Shown here: piece by piece, positions 8,081-16,290 of the stretch
Numbering within the stretch: the first letter of the stretch is position 1
Layout: every line of letters starts with the position of its first letter
NCBI GenBank assembly: GCA_030447925.1
Contig: JAUJNX010000001.1
Coordinates: 674,767-738,766, forward strand
DNA from: Egibacteraceae bacterium
GTDB taxonomy: Bacteria > Actinomycetota > Nitriliruptoria > Euzebyales > Egibacteraceae
Direction: 5' to 3'
DNA length: 64,000 bases
Made by a program: the position numbers and the translations under genes
Notes under the pieces: model-generated
What the model saw: the letters and a program-made list of their open reading frames with translations, nothing else
What the model was told of the DNA's origin: nothing
Databases searched by the model: none

Positions 8081-8520
8081 GAGGTCGCGCTCCCGGTCAC
8101 GCCGCGGTAGACGTCGATCGGGCTGGAGGCGGTGCGGATGACCTGGCGGGTGCCGGGGACGCCCAGCAGGCCGAGGTCGGCCAGGGCGACGTCGCAGGCG
8201 ACGGTGGCGGTGACGGTCCCGCCGGGGTTGAACCCGCGAAGGTCGAGATCGACGTCGACCGCGATGCAGGGGGCCAGCCCGCCGGCCAGTGTCGCCTCGG
8301 CGGCGGAACGGGCGTCGGCCGCGGCGGCGGCAGGGCTGCGGGCGAGGGTGGCGGCGCGGGCGGCGTCGCGGGCCGCGGCGCCGACGTCGCCGCGGGCGGC
8401 GGTAACTCGGAAGGTCAGAATCACGAACAGCAGCAGCATGACGGCCAGCGGGGTGAGCACCACCAGCTCCGCGGCAGCGTCGCCGCCCTGGCCGCCCAGC
8501 CGCGTTCGCAAGCGCGTCAC
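8077..8520 (-). CDS. TadE-like pseudopilin
   Basis: 147 aa. The short charged N-terminus leads into GGDAAAELVVLTPLAVMLLLF, a prepilin-like segment with the Glu typical of TadE proteins. Behind it follow an Ala-rich helix and an extracytoplasmic domain with two Cys (APCIAVDV, VACDVAL) that could form a disulphide. It is likely a minor pilin that matures together with TadG-like partners. It overlaps both neighbours by 4 bp within the Tad operon. Confidence 0.78.
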   Translation of the reverse strand: MTRLRTRLGGQGGDAAAELVVLTPLAVMLLLFVILTFRVTAARGDVGAAARDAARAATLARSPAAAAADARSAAEATLAGGLAPCIAVDVDLDLRGFNPGGTVTATVACDVALADLGLLGVPGTRQVIRTASSPIDVYRGVTGSATS

Positions 8521-8924
8521 CGTTCGGCCCCGTTGGTGGTGAGCCGTTCGACGGGTGAGGTGACGGTGGCGGTGATGGGTGGGGCGAGGAACGGGACGGG
8601 CCCTGAGATGCGGGCGGTGACCTGAACCTGGGCGGTGGTGGGGGTGCGGGTGGCGTCGACCTGGCGGTCGCCGAGCAGGTCGGTTGGGAGGCTGTCCAGG
8701 ACGGCGTGGGCGCGGGCGGTGCCGGCGTCGGCGGTGCCGGTCTCGCCGCGGGCGGCGCGGGCGCCGTCGCGGGCGGCGGCGTGGACGACGGTGGCGGCGT
8801 GCAGGTACAGCGCGGCGTGCACGATCAGCAGCAGCAGGGTGAGCATGAGGGGGGTGGCCACGGTCAGGGTGGCCGTCGACCCGTGGTCGGCGGCCAGCCT
8901 GACCCGCAGCCGGGCGAGGGTCAT
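8517..8924 (-). CDS. TadE/TadF-like pseudopilin
   Basis: 135 aa. The N-terminus MTLARLRVRLAADHGSTATL leads into a hydrophobic helix (LTVATPLMLTLLLLIVHAAL) and then HAATVVHAAARDGARAARG, the TadE-like layout. The remainder is a small beta-rich domain. ATG 8924 was chosen because it overlaps the Flp-like pilin stop by 4 bp; the much longer frame upstream lies antisense-like inside tadB/tadC and lacks their coding pattern. Third pseudopilin of the operon. Confidence 0.75.
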   Translation of the reverse strand: MTLARLRVRLAADHGSTATLTVATPLMLTLLLLIVHAALYLHAATVVHAAARDGARAARGETGTADAGTARAHAVLDSLPTDLLGDRQVDATRTPTTAQVQVTARISGPVPFLAPPITATVTSPVERLTTNGAER

Positions 8925-9139
8925 GGGCCCTGCAGGTTGATGCGGTCGTTGGCGTAGCCGATGACCTGGGCCGAGATGATTCCGACTACGGTCAGCGCGA
9001 CGGTGACCAGGACGGCGGTGATGATGACCTGCTCGGCGCTGGTGCCCCGCTCCCCGTCGGGGTCGCCGTCGAGGACGTCTTGCCAGCGGGTGTACAGCAG
9101 GGCGGCGGCGGCGCGGATCGCGTCGGGCAGCTGGTGCAT
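8921..9139 (-). CDS. Flp-type major pilin candidate
   Basis: 72-aa protein with a cytoplasmic leader of about 31 residues ending in DGERG, then TSAEQVIITAVLVTVALTVV as a membrane helix and a short hydrophilic tail. A Gly followed a few residues later by Glu, at the border of the helix, fits processing of Flp-type prepilins, although Glu sits one place closer to the Gly than usual. It lies between the TadC gene and the pseudopilins, where the pilin gene is expected. No prepilin peptidase gene is in the window, so a host enzyme would have to process it. Confidence 0.65.
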   Translation of the reverse strand: MHQLPDAIRAAAALLYTRWQDVLDGDPDGERGTSAEQVIITAVLVTVALTVVGIISAQVIGYANDRINLQGP

Positions 9140-9178
9140 GAGGCGGTCCTTCCTCGCAGGTAGGGCGTGGGTGCGGGG

Positions 9179-10075
9179 TTAGAGGGCGAACAGGGCGGAC
9201 AGGGCGGGGTAGCCGACGAGGATCAGGAAGCCGGTGAACAGCAGGACGCCGGGGAGGGCGAGCCGTTCGGTGGCGGCGTTGGCGTACGCCTCGGCCTCGG
9301 CGAGTTGGCGTGCGCGGATGGCGGCGGCCTTGGCGACGAGGCTGTGGCGGACGCGGGCGCCTTCGGTGCCGGCCAGCGCGAGGCTGGCGGCCAGCTCGGA
9401 CAGGTCGGTGACGGCGAGTTCCTCGCCGAGGCGGCCGAGCCCGGCCCACACGGTCTCGCCGGTGGCGCGGGTGGCTGCGAGGGCGCCGCGGAGGCGGGCG
9501 GCGGGCCAGCCGCCGGTGCCGTCGGCGGCCTCGTGCAGGGCGCCCTCGACGCCGGCGCCGCCGGCGAGGGAGATGACCACCAGGTCCAGGAACGACCCGA
9601 GCCCGCGGGTGAACTCGGCCCTCATGCGGCGGGCGTCGTCGGCGAGCAGCAGGTCGGGGGTGACCGCCCCTGCGGCGGCGAGCACCAGGGCGGCCGCTCC
9701 CGCCAGTGCGGGTGGCAGCGACAGGCCGGCCAGACCGACCGCGGTGGACGCGGCCAGCGGCAGCAGCCGCCCGGTGACGGCGAGCAGGATGCGGCTGCCG
9801 GTGTGCTGTTCGCGGCTGCGGCCGACCAGCCGCAGGTCCGCGGCAGTGCGGGGTCCGGTGTCGAAGGTGTCGGCGACGCCGAGCAGCCGCGCCCCGAGCC
9901 AGCGGGACACGCCGTCGACCCAGCCGCCCTCCTCGATGTTGATGGCGGTGAGGGGTGCGTGGCGGTCGAGGCGGTCCAGCAGGAGCCGCAGGGGCGGCGG
10001 GGCGGGTCGGATCGCCCGCCAGGCGCCGTAGGCGGCGAGGCCGAAGGTGGCGCCCAGCAGCGCGGCCACCGTCAT
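9179..10075 (-). CDS. tadC: TadC, Tad pilus inner-membrane platform protein
   Basis: 298 aa, type II secretion F-domain family. Hydrophobic helices occur at the N-terminus, in the middle (LAGAAALVLAAAGAVTPDLLL) and at the C-terminus (LALPGVLLFTGFLILVGYPALSALF). Between the last two lies the cytoplasmic F-domain with LGSFLDLVVISLAGGAGVEGAL, a typical T2SSF signature. With TadB it should form the platform on which TadA drives pilin polymerisation. ATG 10075 overlaps the tadB stop by 4 bp. Confidence 0.8.
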   Translation of the reverse strand: MTVAALLGATFGLAAYGAWRAIRPAPPPLRLLLDRLDRHAPLTAINIEEGGWVDGVSRWLGARLLGVADTFDTGPRTAADLRLVGRSREQHTGSRILLAVTGRLLPLAASTAVGLAGLSLPPALAGAAALVLAAAGAVTPDLLLADDARRMRAEFTRGLGSFLDLVVISLAGGAGVEGALHEAADGTGGWPAARLRGALAATRATGETVWAGLGRLGEELAVTDLSELAASLALAGTEGARVRHSLVAKAAAIRARQLAEAEAYANAATERLALPGVLLFTGFLILVGYPALSALFAL

Positions 10076-10968
10076 CTCGCCACCCCCGCGGCGAGTGTCC
10101 CGGTGGCGGCGGGGGTGCGTGGCGGTCGAGCCAGGCGCGAGTCCCGGGCGAGCCAGGCGTAGGCTGCCGCGTCCAGGGCGGTGATGAGCAGCAGGACGGC
10201 CTGGCCGGGCAGCGTGCGGTAGGCGTCGAGGTAGGCGGGGTTGAGCACCAGCAGGCCAGCGGTGAACGCGACGGTGAAGATAGTGATGATCCGCACGGAG
10301 GTGCGGATGCGGGCGCGGCCCGCCTCGATCCGCTGGCGCATGGTGACCTCGGCGCGGGCGGTGTCGGCCAGGGAGCCGAGCAGGTCGGCGAGCTGGCCGG
10401 GCTGCCGGCGGGTGGCCAGTTGCAGGGCGGTGACCACGAGGTCGCCGGTGGGGTCGTCCAGGTCGTCGGCGAGACGGGCCAGCGCGACGCGGATCGGCGC
10501 CTGCTGACCCTCGATCGCCAGGGCGAGCGCCCGCACCTCCGCGCGGATGGGGGCGGGGGCGAGCGGGGCGGTGGCGCGGATGGCCTGCTGCAGCCCGGCC
10601 GCCGCGGAGAGGGTGTCGCGGAGCATCTCGGTCCACCCCGCGATGGCCTCCAGCCGGGCGAGCTGGGTCCGGGCGCGGGCCTGCCCGCGGCCGTAGTCGA
10701 CCGCGGCAAACCCGCCCGCGGCGGCGAGGACAGTGGCGACCGGCCAGCGGGTCCACCCGCCGACCACAACCGCCGCGGTCACGGCCAGGGCGAGTCGCAG
10801 CGCCAACCGGTCGAACCGGCCGGCCAGGGCGCCCCACCACGTGTTCCCGCCGCGAGCTGCGCCCGGTTGCGGATTGGGGGCCGGTGTGACCCACAGCCAC
10901 ACCGCCGCCGCTACGGCGAGCCCGCAGGTCAGCCCGAGCAGCGCGACGGCTGCGGTCACCGGCCCCAC
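10072..10968 (-). CDS. tadB: TadB, Tad pilus inner-membrane platform protein
   Basis: 298 aa, also an F-domain protein. Membrane helices lie at residues 5-25, 60-85 and at the C-terminal end. The cytoplasmic F-domain includes EAIAGWTEMLRDTLSAAAGL and a conserved AIRATAPLAP stretch. Partner of TadC in the pilus platform. Its start lies 13 bp inside the end of tadA, so translation is probably coupled. Confidence 0.8.
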   Translation of the reverse strand: MGPVTAAVALLGLTCGLAVAAAVWLWVTPAPNPQPGAARGGNTWWGALAGRFDRLALRLALAVTAAVVVGGWTRWPVATVLAAAGGFAAVDYGRGQARARTQLARLEAIAGWTEMLRDTLSAAAGLQQAIRATAPLAPAPIRAEVRALALAIEGQQAPIRVALARLADDLDDPTGDLVVTALQLATRRQPGQLADLLGSLADTARAEVTMRQRIEAGRARIRTSVRIITIFTVAFTAGLLVLNPAYLDAYRTLPGQAVLLLITALDAAAYAWLARDSRLARPPRTPAATGTLAAGVAR

Positions 10969-12311
10969 CCCCGGTCGCGGCCGAGCAGGGTCGGGTCGAA
11001 CCCGGCGGCGGCCAGGCGGGCCATCGTCGCCGGCCGCAAGGGCGCGGCGGGGACGGAAGTGCCGTCGGGGCCGGGCTCGAACACCTCGTTGGAGACGACC
11101 TGGGGGCCGTCGGCGCCCACGACCTCACGGACGGAAGCGACGACCCGCCGCCGCCGGCCGCTGGTGGTGTCGTGCTGGGCGATGAACACGACCAGGTCCA
11201 CGGCGTTGGCGACCAGCAGATTGGTCGCCTCCAGCGGCAGCCGCTCGGGCGCCTGGACGGCGTACATGGCGATGCGGGCGAACGCTCCGGCGGAGCTGTC
11301 GGCGTGGATGGTGCACATCGACCCGTCGTTGCCCTGCGACATCGCGTTGAGCATCGGCAGGACCTCAGCACCCCGGACCTCGCCGACGATCACCCGGTCC
11401 GGCGACATCCGCAGGCCCATGCGCACCAGGTCGGCCATGGTCACCTCGCCGACACCTTCGAGGTTGGCCTCCCGCGCTTCGAGCGCGACGACGTCGGGGT
11501 GCAGGTCGGGGTGGCGGTGCAACCCGAGTTCGAGGTTGTCCTCGATGGTCACCAGCCGCTCGGCTGGTGCGACCTCGTTGAGCAGCGCGCGGAGCAGCGT
11601 GGTCTTGCCGGCGCCGGTGCCGCCGCAGACCACGATGTTGAGCCGGGCGCGGACGGCGGCGGCGAGGAACGCGTGCAGGGTGGGGTCGACCATGCCGAGG
11701 CCGGCGAGGTCGGCCAGCCGCACGCGCGGGTAGCGGTGGCGGCGTACGGCGAGGGCGGGGCGGTGGGCGACGGACATGACCGCGAACACCCGCGACCCGT
11801 CCGGCAGCTCCAGGTTCAGCGCCGGCGAGCCGGTGTCGAAGCGGCGTTCGGACAGCCCGACGCGGGCGGCTGCGGTGCGCAGCAGCTCCACCAGCTCCCC
11901 GTCGGAGCTCGCGAGCGGCGGGCCGGGGGTCTTGGTGCCGTCGGCGTAGGTGACCCACACCTGGTCGGCGCCGTTGGCGACGACGTTCTCGACCTCGTCG
12001 TCGTCGAGCAGCTGCTGCAGCGGGCCCAGGCCGAACAACGCGTCGAGCACCGCCCGTGCGATGCGCTCCTCCACCGCGGCGGGGATGCGATCCAGCCCGA
12101 GGTCGATCTGCTCGCGGTCCAGGGCGCGCAGCCAGTCGTTGATGAGCCGGCGCGCATAGACCCGCTGGTCGGCAGGATCCATGCGCGGCCGGCGGGCCTG
12201 CTCGTCGCTGTCCAGCCGGGCCGCCAGACCCGCGGCGATCTCGGCGCGGGCGCGGGCGACCAGCGGCGCCACCTCCTGGTCGGCGATCCGCTCTCCTTGC
12301 ACGGTTGTCAT
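10956..12311 (-). CDS. tadA: TadA/CpaF pilus-assembly ATPase
   Basis: 451-aa hexameric secretion ATPase of the PilT/VirB11 class that powers Tad pilus extension. The N-terminal domain (residues 40-130) is the helical CpaF type. The ATPase core shows Walker A GGTGAGKTT near residue 230, an Asp box VTIEDNLEL, Walker B RVIVGEVRGAEVLPML and the His box GSMCTIHADS. ATG 12311 overlaps the upstream tadZ stop by 4 bp. The best-conserved gene of the cluster. Confidence 0.92.
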   Translation of the reverse strand: MTTVQGERIADQEVAPLVARARAEIAAGLAARLDSDEQARRPRMDPADQRVYARRLINDWLRALDREQIDLGLDRIPAAVEERIARAVLDALFGLGPLQQLLDDDEVENVVANGADQVWVTYADGTKTPGPPLASSDGELVELLRTAAARVGLSERRFDTGSPALNLELPDGSRVFAVMSVAHRPALAVRRHRYPRVRLADLAGLGMVDPTLHAFLAAAVRARLNIVVCGGTGAGKTTLLRALLNEVAPAERLVTIEDNLELGLHRHPDLHPDVVALEAREANLEGVGEVTMADLVRMGLRMSPDRVIVGEVRGAEVLPMLNAMSQGNDGSMCTIHADSSAGAFARIAMYAVQAPERLPLEATNLLVANAVDLVVFIAQHDTTSGRRRRVVASVREVVGADGPQVVSNEVFEPGPDGTSVPAAPLRPATMARLAAAGFDPTLLGRDRGWGR

Positions 12312-13159
12312 CGCCGCGGCCCTCTGTCGTCGTCGCGGTGCCGGCGGTCGCCGTTCGCCGCGGCCAGCCCGGCGGGCGGGACCGACACCCCGTGGCGAGC
12401 GCTTCGGAGCGTCTCCGGTGCCGGTCGCTGCGGCTGCGCGGCGTCGGCCCGTGTGGGCTGGGTGGAGAGGGTTCCGGCGAGCAGTCGTGCCGACCGCAGC
12501 AGGGGGGTGCGCGCCAGCCGCCGGGTGGGACCGCCTTGCGCCAGCGCCGCCGCGGCCCGCGCGTCCTCGGGCACTATGCCGAGGACGGGCAGCCCGACGG
12601 CGTCGGCGACCTCTTCCGGCCGGTACGGGCTTGTGCCGACCAGCACCAGCCCGGCCGCATCGGCGGCGACCTGCGGGCGGGCTCGCAGGTGCCGCACTTG
12701 CGCCACCGTCGGGCGGACGGCGAGCAGCAGCCGTCCCGCCGGCGGGGCCCCCAGCAGCGGCCCCGGCCCCACCCAGCCGGCGTCCACCAGCACGTCGGCG
12801 TCCAGCCCGGCGAGCACCCCGGCCAGGCCGGCCTCGACCAGACGGCGGCGGGCGGCCAGCGCCTGCTCCGAGCCGGGCGGGCCGGCCAGCAGTCGCACCC
12901 GCCCGGGCCCTGGCAGCGGGTGGGTGTGGCCCCAGACCAGCTCGGCGGACAGGCCATGGCGCCCCTCGGTGGCCAGCGTCACCGTGGACGGAGCGGCCGG
13001 CAGGTCCAGCCAGGTGGCCAGGTCCCCACCGGCCGGGCCGAGCTCCACCACCAGCACGGGCCGCTCGGCCGGCCAGGTGGCCACCAGCGCGAGCAGCGTC
13101 GTGGTCACCCCCGGCGCCCCGGCCACCGCCCCGACCACCGACACCGACCCGGCCGTCAC
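12308..13159 (-). CDS. TadZ/CpaE-like ParA-family protein
   Basis: 283 aa. A GTG start at 13159 gives VTAGSVSVVGAVAGAPGVTT, a MinD/ParA-like P-loop; here it is a degenerate AGAPGVTT without the usual Lys, as in many TadZ proteins. It is followed by VLVVELGPAGGDLATWL (Walker A' region) and LDADVLVDAGWVGPG (Walker B-like). In Tad systems this protein places the pilus machine at the cell pole. The start overlaps the CpaB-like stop by GTGA and the end overlaps tadA by ATGA. The C-terminal tail is Arg/Pro-rich and probably unfolded. Confidence 0.72.
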   Translation of the reverse strand: MTAGSVSVVGAVAGAPGVTTTLLALVATWPAERPVLVVELGPAGGDLATWLDLPAAPSTVTLATEGRHGLSAELVWGHTHPLPGPGRVRLLAGPPGSEQALAARRRLVEAGLAGVLAGLDADVLVDAGWVGPGPLLGAPPAGRLLLAVRPTVAQVRHLRARPQVAADAAGLVLVGTSPYRPEEVADAVGLPVLGIVPEDARAAAALAQGGPTRRLARTPLLRSARLLAGTLSTQPTRADAAQPQRPAPETLRSARHGVSVPPAGLAAANGDRRHRDDDRGPRR

Positions 13160-13827
13160 GAGCCAACCACCAGCAGGCTCGCCCGGCCGACCGCCTCGGC
13201 CGCGGCCACCGCACCGGCCGAGGCCGCGTCGGTGAGGACCGTCACCGCGACCTGGCCGGTGCCGGTCTCGGTGTCCTCGGCCACCGACACCACCCGGCCT
13301 TCGGCCAGCACCGACCACGCCGGCGGCCCGGCACCGGCGGCCTGGCCGGGCTGGTCGCCGGTCCCGGTTTCGAGCACCTGCACCAAGTCACCGGCCTCGA
13401 CGTTCCCCGCGGGCAGCCGACCCGGCTCCAACGCCAACCCGACCAACGCCTCTCCAGCCGCCAGGCCGCCGTCGCCGCCCAACTCCCTTCGCGACAGCAA
13501 CTCCCCGGCGACCAGATCCGTCTGGGCCGTCTGACCCACCACCGTGTCCGCATCACCCGCAGCGATCACCTGGACCTGGGGGTCCGCGGCCACCCGCGCC
13601 TGCGTCAGGTCATCTGCGACGATCTGCTGGCCCGCAGGCACCGGCCGGGCGACCACGAGCACGGCCCGCCGTTCGCCGGCCGACAACCACAGCAGCACGA
13701 ACGCCGCGGCCGCACCTGCCGCAACCAGCACCGCCAGCGTCGCCGCCGGCCACCGCCGCCGCTCCGGGCGGCCCAGCACCCCCAGCGAGCCGTCCCGCTG
13801 CCGCTGATCCTGCATCGTTGCGCTCAC
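13156..13827 (-). CDS. CpaB/RcpC-like SAF-domain pilus protein
   Basis: 223 aa, first gene of the Tad operon. A membrane helix at about residues 28-48 (ATLAVLVAAGAAAAFVLLWL) is followed by a SAF domain: VLVVARPVPAGQQIVADDL and later LLSRREL. CpaB/RcpC proteins in Gram-negatives guide the pilus through the periplasm; in Gram-positives the protein is thought to act at the wall. GTG 13827 is the longest sensible start, and ATG 13815 is possible. The repeat-rich region directly upstream (13828-14206) probably holds its promoter. Confidence 0.75.
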   Translation of the reverse strand: MSATMQDQRQRDGSLGVLGRPERRRWPAATLAVLVAAGAAAAFVLLWLSAGERRAVLVVARPVPAGQQIVADDLTQARVAADPQVQVIAAGDADTVVGQTAQTDLVAGELLSRRELGGDGGLAAGEALVGLALEPGRLPAGNVEAGDLVQVLETGTGDQPGQAAGAGPPAWSVLAEGRVVSVAEDTETGTGQVAVTVLTDAASAGAVAAAEAVGRASLLVVGS

Positions 13828-14206
13828 CGCACCTCACCTGCCACCACAACCAAGCCGAGAACCGCAGCACGAGTGGGCCGAGAACCGCCGGGCCGCCTCG
13901 AGCAGCGGCTGTGACAGCCACCTCGAGTGCCCTCTGGAGCGCGTGTGACAACCCCACGGGAGGCAGCGGTTGGCCTGTGACATCGGCCTCCGCCAGCCGC
14001 AGTTCCTGTCACGGCCGTGGCGGTCGCCCCGATCCCGGGGTGCGACACCAGCCAGCGGCATGTCACAAGGAGCGCGGCCTGTGACACGTAGCTCTCAGCT
14101 CCGCGGTGACACCGTCGGAGTCCGGCAGGGACCCGCTCGTGTGGTGCCGTCCGCAGCAGGGGTCGCGTCGTCGCTTGCGGTCTGTCGCCTGTGATGCGCG
14201 CAGTCG
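13828..14206. promoter_or_regulatory. Cluster of TGTGACA motifs upstream of the Tad operon
   Basis: This gene-free region carries TGTGACA at 13910, 13944, 13976 and 14080, its reverse complement TGTCACA at 14061, and near matches at 14007 (TGTCACG), 14041 (TGCGACA), 14105 (GGTGACA) and 14205 (CGTCACA). The first four sites are 31-34 bp apart, about three helical turns, so they lie on one face of the DNA. This looks like an operator array or iteron set. It precedes the Tad operon and sits just downstream of the DUF2637-like gene. Two more copies precede the LuxR-type regulator at 34912. Confidence 0.6.
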
Positions 14207-15421
14207 TCACAGCTGGGCCTCATCGACTGAGGCGTTGTCGCGGTCGTCGCTGCGCGCGCGCTCGCGCTGAGCCGCCCACCGGTCCCAGTCCGGCTGGTGC
14301 TCGGCGACCAACCGCCGCACCGTTGTCCGCGGGATCCCCGTTGCCTCCGCGACCCATGACTTCGTCAGCCGCACTCCCGGATTGGCCGCCACCACCGCAG
14401 CCACCCGCGCCCACGACTCCTCACCCCGATCGTCCGGGAGCCCTCCCGGCTCCCCGACCGCCTCACCTCCGGGCACGCCATCACTGGCGGGAACGCCACC
14501 ACCGGCGGGGACGCCCGCGCCGGAAGGGGGCCTGGCCTGGGCCTGACGGCCGTCGCGCCCGGGCTGGCCAAGGGGCGCCGGCCGGCGGGCATCAGCTGGC
14601 ATCGCGCCGGTCACCTCGGGGTGGCCACCATCGCCGAAGCGCTGGCCCTCCACCGCGCTGAGCGCGGCCGAGGGGCGGGGGCCATCACCGTCACGATGGC
14701 CGGGCGCTTCCGGTCGCACGTCACCCATCTGTCGGCCGTTCCCGTCGGAGTGGCCGCTCGGCTCCGGCCGGAGGCCACGAGGGAGGTGGCCACCGTCGCC
14801 GTTGGCCTGGCCGAGCGCGAGGGCTGAGGCGACGGCGACTGGCCGGCGGCCCTCGCCAGCTGCGGGAGGACGGCCATCGGCCAGTGCGGCCCGGCCACCC
14901 TCCACGGGCAGGTCTCCGGCGTCGCCCGCAGGGCCGACTTCCTCCGGTGACGTCACGGGGAGCGTCTGCTCGGCGGCCGCGATGGCCAGGTGGCGCGCGC
15001 GGGCGCGGCGCTCGCCCTGCAGCACCTTGTAGGCCAGGGTGGCCGACAGCGGAGGCAGGACGGCGGGAACGGCCTCGGCGGCCTGGCCGAGGTCGCTGAT
15101 CACGATGTCGGGGTTGCCCCGGGCGTAGTTGACCGCGACCGCGACCGCGACGAGGGCGAAGAAGCCGAACGCGGCGAGGCCGCCCCGCTCGTTGCGGTCG
15201 GTGCGGGCCAGCGCGATCCGCGACAGTGCCAGCATCAGCACCTCGACCAGCAGAGGCAGGCCGGCCGCCTCGATCGGCGAGTACACGCCCGAGTCGACGG
15301 CGAAGGCGTACAGGTGCGACGTCGACATCAGGGTGCCGACGACCGCGGCCGAAGCGACCAGCCGCTCGGGCCAGGTCCACCCGAGCCGCACCTGGTCGGC
15401 GGGAGCAGGTAGCGCCGTCAT
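14207..15421 (-). CDS. DUF2637-like membrane protein with C-terminal HTH
   Basis: 404 aa. The N-terminal 120 residues hold four membrane helices (LVASAAVVGTLMSTSHLYAF, AAGLPLLVEVLMLALSRIAL, AFGFFALVAVAVAVNYARG, VPAVLPPLSATLAYKVL), the DUF2637/SpdB-like pattern of conjugative actinobacterial elements. A long Gly/Pro-rich low-complexity linker follows. The C-terminal 60 residues contain a helix-turn-helix, LTKSWVAEATGIPRTTVRRL. SpdB-type proteins help the spread of conjugated DNA between hyphae, while the HTH suggests DNA binding at the membrane. ATG 15421 overlaps the upstream stop by 4 bp. Its end abuts the TGTGACA cluster. Confidence 0.72.
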   Translation of the reverse strand: MTALPAPADQVRLGWTWPERLVASAAVVGTLMSTSHLYAFAVDSGVYSPIEAAGLPLLVEVLMLALSRIALARTDRNERGGLAAFGFFALVAVAVAVNYARGNPDIVISDLGQAAEAVPAVLPPLSATLAYKVLQGERRARARHLAIAAAEQTLPVTSPEEVGPAGDAGDLPVEGGRAALADGRPPAAGEGRRPVAVASALALGQANGDGGHLPRGLRPEPSGHSDGNGRQMGDVRPEAPGHRDGDGPRPSAALSAVEGQRFGDGGHPEVTGAMPADARRPAPLGQPGRDGRQAQARPPSGAGVPAGGGVPASDGVPGGEAVGEPGGLPDDRGEESWARVAAVVAANPGVRLTKSWVAEATGIPRTTVRRLVAEHQPDWDRWAAQRERARSDDRDNASVDEAQL

Positions 15422-16290
15422 CGCGCGTCCGCCAGCGCCTGCACCTCCGCCACCTCCAGTTCGGCGGTGGCGGTGCGGGTCAGGTCGTCCAGGTCGCCGC
15501 CGAAGCCGGGGACGGTGGAGGTCCACGACACCGCCCAAGTGACCGTCACCGCCACAGCGAACCGTCCGTCCGGCGCGCCGGTGGAGGGGCGCCGGTACAC
15601 GTGGGAGCAGTCCGACGCGGCTGCCGGCGCGACCGCCGGCGTCCAGGGTGTGCCCGGCCCGTCACAGGTCACGGTCTCGCCGTCACCCATTTTCCATGCC
15701 GCGGAGACGGGCTCGGCGGTGACGGTGGCGCTGGCCCCGCCCGCCGATGCGGTCGCCGAGGCGGACTGCCAGTAGCCGCCGTCCAGCCACAGCCACACCG
15801 GCACCCCGACCAGCGACGACGAGCCCACCGGCGGGTTCACCGTCAGCGGCGGATCAGGGATCCGCAGCTTGGCCAGCGCGTCTTGCAACAGCACCTGCGG
15901 GTCGACCACGGCGCCACCACCGCCGTCGTCGATCAGGGGGACAACGACGGAGGAGACCTGCTGGCCGAACTCGTTGAAGCAGTTCTGCACCGCCCACCGC
16001 CCGGTCGCGCTGGTGCCGTACAGGCCCTCCTCTCCACCGCCGCCCTCGCCGTAAGGCAGCTCGTAGACCGGCCCCGGCAGCGCCAACTCCTCATACGTGC
16101 AGTAGCCACCGCCACCGCCACCGCCACCGCCGTCACCGCCCGGACCGCCGCCGATGCTCACCGGATTCGTGACCGTGGCGGTCGGCTCTCCGCCGTCCGT
16201 GTGCGCGCCCGGGAGGGGGACCGCTCCGGCGGGCGAGCTCGCAGCAAGCATGACGACGAACGCGACCGCGACCATTACTCCAGCGCGCAT
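15418..16290 (-). CDS. Secreted protein of the conjugation locus
   Basis: 290 aa. MRAGVMVAVAFVVMLAASSPAGA is a clear signal peptide. The mature part begins with a Gly-rich low-complexity loop, then a region with two Cys (GGYCTYEELALPG and AVQNCFNEFG), then VGVPVWLWLDGGYW and a beta-rich domain (CDGPGTPW, DCSHVYRRPS) with about four Cys likely paired outside the cell. Proteins with a similar PVWLWL motif appear in other actinobacterial conjugative elements, but I know no function. It overlaps both neighbours (4 and 16 bp), so it belongs to the lipoprotein/DUF2637 operon. Confidence 0.65.
   Translation of the reverse strand: MRAGVMVAVAFVVMLAASSPAGAVPLPGAHTDGGEPTATVTNPVSIGGGPGGDGGGGGGGGGYCTYEELALPGPVYELPYGEGGGGEEGLYGTSATGRWAVQNCFNEFGQQVSSVVVPLIDDGGGGAVVDPQVLLQDALAKLRIPDPPLTVNPPVGSSSLVGVPVWLWLDGGYWQSASATASAGGASATVTAEPVSAAWKMGDGETVTCDGPGTPWTPAVAPAAASDCSHVYRRPSTGAPDGRFAVAVTVTWAVSWTSTVPGFGGDLDDLTRTATAELEVAEVQALADAR

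Noticed and set aside
13824..14210. 128-aa minus-strand frame over the TGTGACA cluster
   Set aside because: Composition is Arg/Gly/Thr-rich without a domain, and the region shows regulatory repeats instead.
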